Shown here: positions 33,513 through 38,431 of the stretch, one piece after another | Layout: every line of letters starts with the position of its first letter | Position numbering within the stretch: position 1 is the stretch's first letter | DNA from: Bacteroidales bacterium | GTDB lineage: Bacteria > Bacteroidota > Bacteroidia > Bacteroidales > Porphyromonadaceae | Direction: 5' to 3' | NCBI GenBank assembly: GCA_004555765.1 | Contig: SFHG01000040.1 | Coordinates: forward strand, 1 to 38,431 | DNA: 38,431 bases | Made by a program: the position numbers and the translations under genes | The notes under the pieces: model-generated | Database searches by the model: none | The model's input: the letters and a program-made list of their open reading frames with translations, nothing else | Told to the model about the DNA's origin: nothing

Positions 33513-34550
33513 TTAGTGAATAAGCCCGGCAAGCCTGTCGATGGCTTTTTGGGCATTTTCTTTGTGATACAGAATCTGATAGACTGTTTCTGCAATGGGC
33601 AAAAAAGCCTTCACCTGTTTATTCAAGATATGGATGCACTTGGCTCCATAGTACCCTTCTGCCACCATCTCCATCTCAAGCTGCGCCTGCATCACGGAGT
33701 ATCCGCGCCCAAGCAAGGTGCCGAGCGTACGATTGCGACTGTACTTGGAGTAACAGGTGACGAGCAAGTCTCCAAGGTATACGGAGTCCGTAATCGGACA
33801 CCTCGTAGTGGAGAGTGCTTTAGTAAAGCGATCCATCTCCGCGGCAGCGTTGGCAATGAGGACAGCTTGGAAGTTATCCCCCAGCTTAAGACCCTGGCAG
33901 ATGCCGGCGGCGATAGCATAGATATTTTTCAGCACAGTACCGTATTCGATACCGTTGACGTCGAGGCTGACGTAAGTACGCACATAGGGGGCTGTAAGCA
34001 TCTTGTCGAGTGTCTCGGCTTTTTTGACGTCACTGCACGCCATAGTGAGGTAAGAAGTCTTCTCGAGCGCCACTTCTTCGGCGTGAGTAGGTCCGCTGAT
34101 GACTCCGATCATATCCAGAGGCAGGTCGAACTCTTCGCTCAAGTACGAAGAAATCGTTCTGTACTTGTCGGGGATAATCCCTTTGGTCGCATTGAGGACA
34201 AACTTTCCCCTCATCTCCTCTTTTTTGATTTTCTCAAAAGTGCCGAGAATGTACGGCGAAGGTGTGACGAGAAGGATTGTATCCGCCTCCTTTACCGCTA
34301 AGTGAATGTCCGAATAAAAATCTATCCGATCCGTGTCAAAAGTAACGGTGGTGAGGTACGACGGATTATGCCGACTCTGCTTAAACTTCTTGACGGTGTC
34401 GTGAAAGCGGAAGTACCAGCCTATGCGCTCGATGCCGGAGTCAAGGAGAATTTTCGCCAAAGCCGTAGCCCAGCTTCCGCCCCCTATGACGACAATTTTT
34501 CCGGGTGTCCACCCGTCAAAGAATAGACGCTGACTCTGTGGTTCAGCCAT
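33513..34550 (-). CDS. gpsA: glycerol-3-phosphate dehydrogenase [NAD(P)+]
   Basis: This 345-residue cytoplasmic enzyme reduces DHAP to sn-glycerol-3-phosphate for phospholipid synthesis. The Rossmann loop GGGSWATALA, NATKGI, SGPTHAEEVA and the catalytic region GTVLKNIYAIAAGICQGLKLGDN with GDLLVTCYSKYSRNRTLG are intact. The N terminus carries about 17 residues (AEPQSQRLFFDGWTPG) before the usual start; no closer ATG gives the Rossmann strand. It sits 49 bp after lysS in the same direction. Confidence 0.96.
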   Translation of the reverse strand: MAEPQSQRLFFDGWTPGKIVVIGGGSWATALAKILLDSGIERIGWYFRFHDTVKKFKQSRHNPSYLTTVTFDTDRIDFYSDIHLAVKEADTILLVTPSPYILGTFEKIKKEEMRGKFVLNATKGIIPDKYRTISSYLSEEFDLPLDMIGVISGPTHAEEVALEKTSYLTMACSDVKKAETLDKMLTAPYVRTYVSLDVNGIEYGTVLKNIYAIAAGICQGLKLGDNFQAVLIANAAAEMDRFTKALSTTRCPITDSVYLGDLLVTCYSKYSRNRTLGTLLGRGYSVMQAQLEMEMVAEGYYGAKCIHILNKQVKAFLPIAETVYQILYHKENAQKAIDRLAGLIH

Positions 34551-34599
34551 AATTCAAGCTCAAAACAGTTAGATCAAATTGCAGGAAAAGATTTCAGGC

Positions 34600-36162
34600 T
34601 TACTCTTCCCGATCCTCCTCTTCGGCATCTCCGGAAATGCTGTTAGGGTTCTGCCGCTCCGGTTTCATCTGAGGGAAGAAAAGCACCTCCTGGATCGTAT
34701 CCTGTCCCGTAAGGTACATCACGAGACGATCCATCCCGATACCCATCCCGCTCGTAGGCGGCATCCCGTATTCAAGCGCGCGTATAAAGTCTTGGTCGAT
34801 AAACATCGCCTCATCATCGCCCTTTTCCGAGAGTCTCAGCTGCTCCTGGAAACGCTCGTACTGATCGATCGGATCGTTGAGCTCGGAGTACGCGTTCGCA
34901 AGCTCCTTGCCGGCGACCATCAGCTCAAAGCGCTCCGTAAGTCCCTCTTTGGAGCGGTGCTTCTTCGTAAGGGGAGACATCTCGATAGGGTAGTCTATGA
35001 TATAGGTAGGCTGGATGTACTTCGGTTCGCAAAACGTACCAAAGAGTTCGTCGATGAGCTTACCTTTGCCCATTGTCTCATCCACTTCCATACCGCGCTC
35101 TTTGCAGGCCGCGCGGATCTCTTCTTCGCTCTTGCCTGTGATGTCGTAGTTGGCGTGTTCTTTTATTGCGTCCGTCATCGTAATGCGGGGATACGGAGCC
35201 TTGAAGTCTATTTCTTGGCCTCGGACGGTTACTTTTGTCGTCCCGTTGACTTTCCGGGCAGTGTACTCGAGAAGTTGCTCGGTCATCTCCATCATCCAAT
35301 CGTAGTCTTTGTAGGGGACATAGACCTCCATAGCGGTAAACTCGGGGTTGTGGGTGCGATCCATCCCCTCGTTTCTGAAGTTTCGGGAGAACTCGTACAC
35401 GCCGTTAAAGCCGCCCACGATCAGCCTTTTGAGGTAAAGCTCATCGGCGATGCGGAGATAGAGAGGAATATCGAGGGCATTGAGGTGGGTGATGAAAGGT
35501 CGCGCGGCCGCGCCACCCGGGATGCTCTGAAGTACCGGGGTTTCTACTTCCAGATACCCTCTCTCGTTAAAGAAGGAGCGAAAGGCGTCAAAAGTACGGG
35601 TACGCTTCACAAAACGTTCCCTCACCTCCGGATTAACCACGAGATCCACGTAGCGCATCCGGTAACGAAGCTCGGGATCCGTGAACGCGTCAAAGGTCTC
35701 GCCATCCTTTTGCTTGACGACGGGGAGCGGTCTAAGCGCCTTGGAGAGAACTTTCAGTTCCTTGACGTGAACCGTAAGCTCGCCTGTCTTGGTCACAAAA
35801 GCGAATCCGCGCACGCCTATAAAGTCCCCTATGTCGAGCAGTTTCTTGAAAACCGTGTTGTACATCGTTTTCTCCTCATCATGAGCGATATCGTCGCGCG
35901 TGATGTAGAGTTGGATCCTTCCGGTGGAGTCCATCAGTTCGGCAAAGGAAGCTTTGCCCATTATCCGCCTTGTCATTAGGCGCCCTGCCAATGTAATCTC
36001 CTTCTCGGGAGCTTCGGGATCAAATGTGTCTTTTATGCTTTGGGCAGTAGCCGTGACGTCGAAAGCCTCTGCGGGATAGGGGTCAATTCCGAGTTTTCTG
36101 AGAGCCTCGAGACTCTGCCTTCTCAGTAGCTCCTGTTCGCTAAATACTCTGTTGTTGCTCAT
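34600..36162 (-). CDS. lysS: lysyl-tRNA synthetase, class II
   Basis: This 520-residue enzyme charges tRNA-Lys. An N-terminal OB-fold anticodon domain (ITLAGRLMTRRIMGKASFAEL) precedes the class II core, with motif 2 FRNEGMDRTHNPEF and motif 3 GMGIGMDRLVMYLTG; MVAGKELANAYSELNDPIDQ is LysRS-specific. The ATG at 36162 (MSNNRVFSEQE) is chosen over the open frame to 36249 because the upstream residues are not family-like. An acidic tail (GDAEEEDREE) closes it. It seems to head the transcript running through gpsA, pgi, DUF4290, murA and rimM. Confidence 0.97.
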   Translation of the reverse strand: MSNNRVFSEQELLRRQSLEALRKLGIDPYPAEAFDVTATAQSIKDTFDPEAPEKEITLAGRLMTRRIMGKASFAELMDSTGRIQLYITRDDIAHDEEKTMYNTVFKKLLDIGDFIGVRGFAFVTKTGELTVHVKELKVLSKALRPLPVVKQKDGETFDAFTDPELRYRMRYVDLVVNPEVRERFVKRTRTFDAFRSFFNERGYLEVETPVLQSIPGGAAARPFITHLNALDIPLYLRIADELYLKRLIVGGFNGVYEFSRNFRNEGMDRTHNPEFTAMEVYVPYKDYDWMMEMTEQLLEYTARKVNGTTKVTVRGQEIDFKAPYPRITMTDAIKEHANYDITGKSEEEIRAACKERGMEVDETMGKGKLIDELFGTFCEPKYIQPTYIIDYPIEMSPLTKKHRSKEGLTERFELMVAGKELANAYSELNDPIDQYERFQEQLRLSEKGDDEAMFIDQDFIRALEYGMPPTSGMGIGMDRLVMYLTGQDTIQEVLFFPQMKPERQNPNSISGDAEEEDREE

Positions 36163-36281
36163 GAATGGCAAGTGTGTAAGAAAACGATATGTCTGTTTTG
36201 TACGAAAATCTCCGGGCGTGGTCGTTTTTGTCCTTTCTCTCTCAGCCACACTCCGAATCGTATTACCCTCCCTATTTTTTA

Positions 36282-36289
36282 CAAAGATA
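36282..36289 (-). promoter_or_regulatory. -7 box (TATCTTTG) for lysS
   Basis: CAAAGATA on + reads TATCTTTG on -, a match to TAnnTTTG, 120 bp upstream of the lysS ATG and just past the ispG stop. No clear -33 element. Confidence 0.6.
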
Positions 36290-36312
36290 CCGAAAAAGTG
36301 GGTATGCTCCGA

Positions 36313-37860
36313 TTAAGGCTCCCGCCAGTCGCCATTGGACTTGATGAGGTCGATCAGGTGGGAGACGGCATCTCGGGCAGGGATGGCTCTCTCCACTTTT
36401 TCCTTTCCTTTGTATAGATCCACCAAGCCTACTCCGGAGCCCACATAGCCGTAGTCGGCATCCGCCATCTCTCCGGGACCGTTGACCACACAGCCCATCA
36501 CCCCGATTTTGAGCCCCCTGAGGTGCTTCGTAGCCTCACGGACGCGTTGCAAAGTGGTGGGCAAATCAAAGAGCGTCCGCCCACAACTCGGGCAGGCAAT
36601 GTACTCCGTCTTCGTGAAACGCAAGCGCGAAGCCTGCAGCAGTCCGTATGAAAGTCGTGCCAATTCCCGTGGGGTAACCGACCCGCTCCTCAGCCAAAGA
36701 CCACCCAAGGGAGACCCGAAGAGTAGTTTGGCTCCGAGTATGAAACCAAGTCGCGTAGGCATCTCCTCGGGTGTATAGTCCGCTTTCACCCGAAGAATGT
36801 AACCCGGCTCGATAAGTTCATCCATCGCACGCAGTACAAGAGGGACATTCGGACGGGTGACTTCTATTACGCGTCTTTTGCCGGTGGTGAACCTATGCCC
36901 GCTCAAAATCTCTTCGTCGGTGATCACCTCTACGTCCTTTTCGGATATTGTCCCTTTTGGTCCAAAAAGCACATCGGGACGCTCACACTCCGACACGGAC
37001 AAAAACGCTTCGTCATAGTCTGCGATCACCTCAGGAACCCTTGGATGTTCCCCCGTTTTACTCCGGAAAACTTGCAGGGTAGGAACTTCATTCGAAGTCT
37101 CCACGACCGGATTACGCGCCAATTCTTCTGTCAGTCGGACGAGGAGTCCTGCCACAGGTATCTCTGCCTCCGGCACCTCCGTAAGGGACACCCTGATGGT
37201 GTCTCCGAGACCGAGACTGAGGAGAGCTCCGATGCCGACGGCACTCTTTAGGCGTCCATCTTCGCCATCTCCGGCTTCTGTCACTCCGAGATGGAGCGGA
37301 TAGTGCATTCCTCTCTCTTCCATCGTCTTCGAGAGAAGGATCACCGTCTCTGCCATCACTTTTGTATTTGAGGATTTGATGGAGATGACCACGTCTTCGA
37401 AGCCCTTTTCGGAGCAGACTTCGAGATACTCCATACATCCGGAGACCATACCGAGCGGTGTATCCCCGTATCGATCCATTATGCGTCCGGAGAGTGAGCC
37501 GTGATTCACTCCGATGCGGATGGCGATGCCTTTGATTCTGACCTTATCTGCATAATCTGTGGCGATAAAGGCAACCTCTTTTCGGAAATGGACATCCGCC
37601 ACGAGGGGTGCTTCGTATCCCCTCGCGCGCAACCCCGAGCGAATCCGCCCCAGAGCCTCGGCCTCCCTCTTCCCTTGGGTGGTAAAACGTACCATTTTAC
37701 CCCCCGCATCAATAATGCGCGCGGCCTGCTCGATGCCTCCTTCCACGTCATTTGTATTGACATTCGCCATCGACTGTACCACGATTGGGGCATTGCCCCC
37801 GATCGTCAGATTAGCGACACGGACGGGATGTGTCTGTCGCCTCTTGTATTCAAATTTCAT
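36313..37860 (-). CDS. ispG: 4-hydroxy-3-methylbut-2-enyl diphosphate synthase IspG, missing an internal block
   Basis: This 515-residue Fe-S enzyme acts late in the non-mevalonate isoprenoid pathway. The Bacteroidota three-domain form is evident: N-terminal barrel (PIVVQSMANVNTND, PLVADVHF), a middle insertion, and the C-terminal 4Fe-4S domain with CPSCGRT and GVMGCVVNGPGEMADADYGYVG. Unexpectedly the barrel passes from DKVRI straight to KGIAIRIGVNHGSL; the NPGN motif and about 45 following residues of homologs are absent, although the frame is kept. NPGN is strongly conserved, so activity is doubtful if the sequence is right. The start at 37860 (MKFEYKRRQTHPV) is preferred over the open frame to 37950. 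Monocistronic, with its own -7 box. Confidence 0.88.
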   Translation of the reverse strand: MKFEYKRRQTHPVRVANLTIGGNAPIVVQSMANVNTNDVEGGIEQAARIIDAGGKMVRFTTQGKREAEALGRIRSGLRARGYEAPLVADVHFRKEVAFIATDYADKVRIKGIAIRIGVNHGSLSGRIMDRYGDTPLGMVSGCMEYLEVCSEKGFEDVVISIKSSNTKVMAETVILLSKTMEERGMHYPLHLGVTEAGDGEDGRLKSAVGIGALLSLGLGDTIRVSLTEVPEAEIPVAGLLVRLTEELARNPVVETSNEVPTLQVFRSKTGEHPRVPEVIADYDEAFLSVSECERPDVLFGPKGTISEKDVEVITDEEILSGHRFTTGKRRVIEVTRPNVPLVLRAMDELIEPGYILRVKADYTPEEMPTRLGFILGAKLLFGSPLGGLWLRSGSVTPRELARLSYGLLQASRLRFTKTEYIACPSCGRTLFDLPTTLQRVREATKHLRGLKIGVMGCVVNGPGEMADADYGYVGSGVGLVDLYKGKEKVERAIPARDAVSHLIDLIKSNGDWREP

Positions 37861-37947
37861 ATCGGTTACCGTCTTTTTGACCGGGTGATGAGCCCAAAGG
37901 TACCGTAATCCTTTCCCTGACTGTTCCCGATCCCTATTTTTGCTTTT

Positions 37948-37955
37948 CAAAGATA
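37948..37955 (-). promoter_or_regulatory. -7 box (TATCTTTG) for ispG
   Basis: CAAAGATA on + is TATCTTTG on -, 88 bp upstream of the ispG ATG. It is back-to-back with the mltG box 13 bp away. Confidence 0.6.
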
Positions 37956-37968
37956 CCTCTAAAAGGCT

Positions 37969-37976
37969 TATCTTTG
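37969..37976 (+). promoter_or_regulatory. -7 box (TATCTTTG) for mltG
   Basis: TATCTTTG matches TAnnTTTG, 86 bp upstream of the mltG ATG. It would need a -33 region that overlaps the divergent ispG -7 box. Confidence 0.6.
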
Positions 37977-38061
37977 TAGGCGGAAATGGTTCTTGGGAGG
38001 GCTTTCACGCCACGCATCCTCTCCTGCCCCACACTTTTTCACGAATAAGTTCCGACCGTTT

Positions 38062-38431
38062 ATGCCCAAACGCCCCGACAAGTTCCCTGTCTATCTCCTC
38101 ACTTCCCTCGTTGTTCTCATCATTTTGGGTGGCCTATGGCTGAGTTATCTGCTTTTCGGGAAAGCGACCTTTAACCTCAAGTCCGACAAAGCCGGGTGGG
38201 TCTACGTCTACCCGGGCAGTGAGTGGTCTACAGTACTCGATTCGCTGGACAGAAGGATGACGAACTCGAGAAGCTACGGAATCTTCGGAGCCATAGAAAA
38301 ATTCAACCCCGGTTGGAGTCCGAAATCGGGAGCCTACCGCATAGAGCCGAATACGACCGTCTTTTCGCTATTCAAGCGGGTGGCAAACGGTCACCAAACT
38401 CCTGTAAGGCTCACATTCACCTCCCGCAGAT
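38062..38431 (+). CDS. mltG: endolytic murein transglycosylase MltG (partial, 3' end outside window)
   Basis: The first 123 residues are present and the window ends inside the gene. The protein starts MPKRPDKFPVYLL with one membrane-spanning segment (about 9-32), then a periplasmic region with a LysM-like start (WVYVYPGSEWSTVLDSL) and SGAYRIEPNTTVFSLFKRVANG.QTPVRLTF, which matches the YceG/MltG N-terminal region in Bacteroidota. MltG cleaves nascent glycan strands and helps set their length. The catalytic Glu lies beyond the window. It is divergent from ispG with a shared promoter region. Confidence 0.85.
   Translation, partial: MPKRPDKFPVYLLTSLVVLIILGGLWLSYLLFGKATFNLKSDKAGWVYVYPGSEWSTVLDSLDRRMTNSRSYGIFGAIEKFNPGWSPKSGAYRIEPNTTVFSLFKRVANGHQTPVRLTFTSRR

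Overview
The window looks like chromosome of a Bacteroidota bacterium, most likely order Bacteroidales and Porphyromonas-like. Supporting signs are the promoter type (-7 box TAnnTTTG, sometimes with an upstream TTTG, and no Shine-Dalgarno sites), the DUF4290-murA-rimM gene order, a MurA with Asp at the fosfomycin-Cys position, a carboxypeptidase-regulatory/plug/barrel outer membrane protein, a DUF3316 protein, and moderately GC-rich coding sequence. The genus is inferred from general familiarity, not from a database search.

Layout. (1) 1-5223: tRNA-Phe, a structured repeat element, class II aldolase (fba) on +, a large outer-membrane barrel protein on -, and a 350-bp array of 22-bp palindromic repeats that ends beside the lon promoter. 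(2) 5224-9006: lon and ychF, closed by a terminator built from a dispersed repeat. (3) 9049-15965: a TPP riboswitch followed by a tightly packed thiamin operon, thiS-thiC-[TenI-like/ThiD/ThiE triple fusion]-thiG-thiH-thiF. (4) 16062-20969, mostly -: a second 22-bp repeat array, a broken membrane metallophosphoesterase, a MATE transporter, and a translationally coupled psd-pssA-Crp-like set for phosphatidylethanolamine synthesis. (5) 21495-29036 on +: parC, a DUF3316 outer membrane protein, an S41 peptidase lipoprotein, a MIP18/DUF59 Fe-S protein, lpxH, lptB and recR. (6) 29040-36289 on -: tRNA-Gly and tRNA-Leu, degenerate repeats, then the lysS-gpsA-pgi-DUF4290-murA-rimM unit. (7) 36313-38431: ispG on -, and divergent mltG on + cut by the window end.

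Most genes are core metabolism. The least ordinary content is: two separate 22-bp-period arrays with different palindromic cores but a common design; an intergenic element family (GTACGTACC plus GAGAYACRGRCC arms) that appears to supply terminators for three operons; a TenI-ThiD-ThiE triple fusion; and three minus-strand genes (metallophosphoesterase, murA, ispG) that each lack an internal conserved block, two of them with frameshifts. The last pattern may be biological or an assembly problem, and the sequence alone cannot decide.
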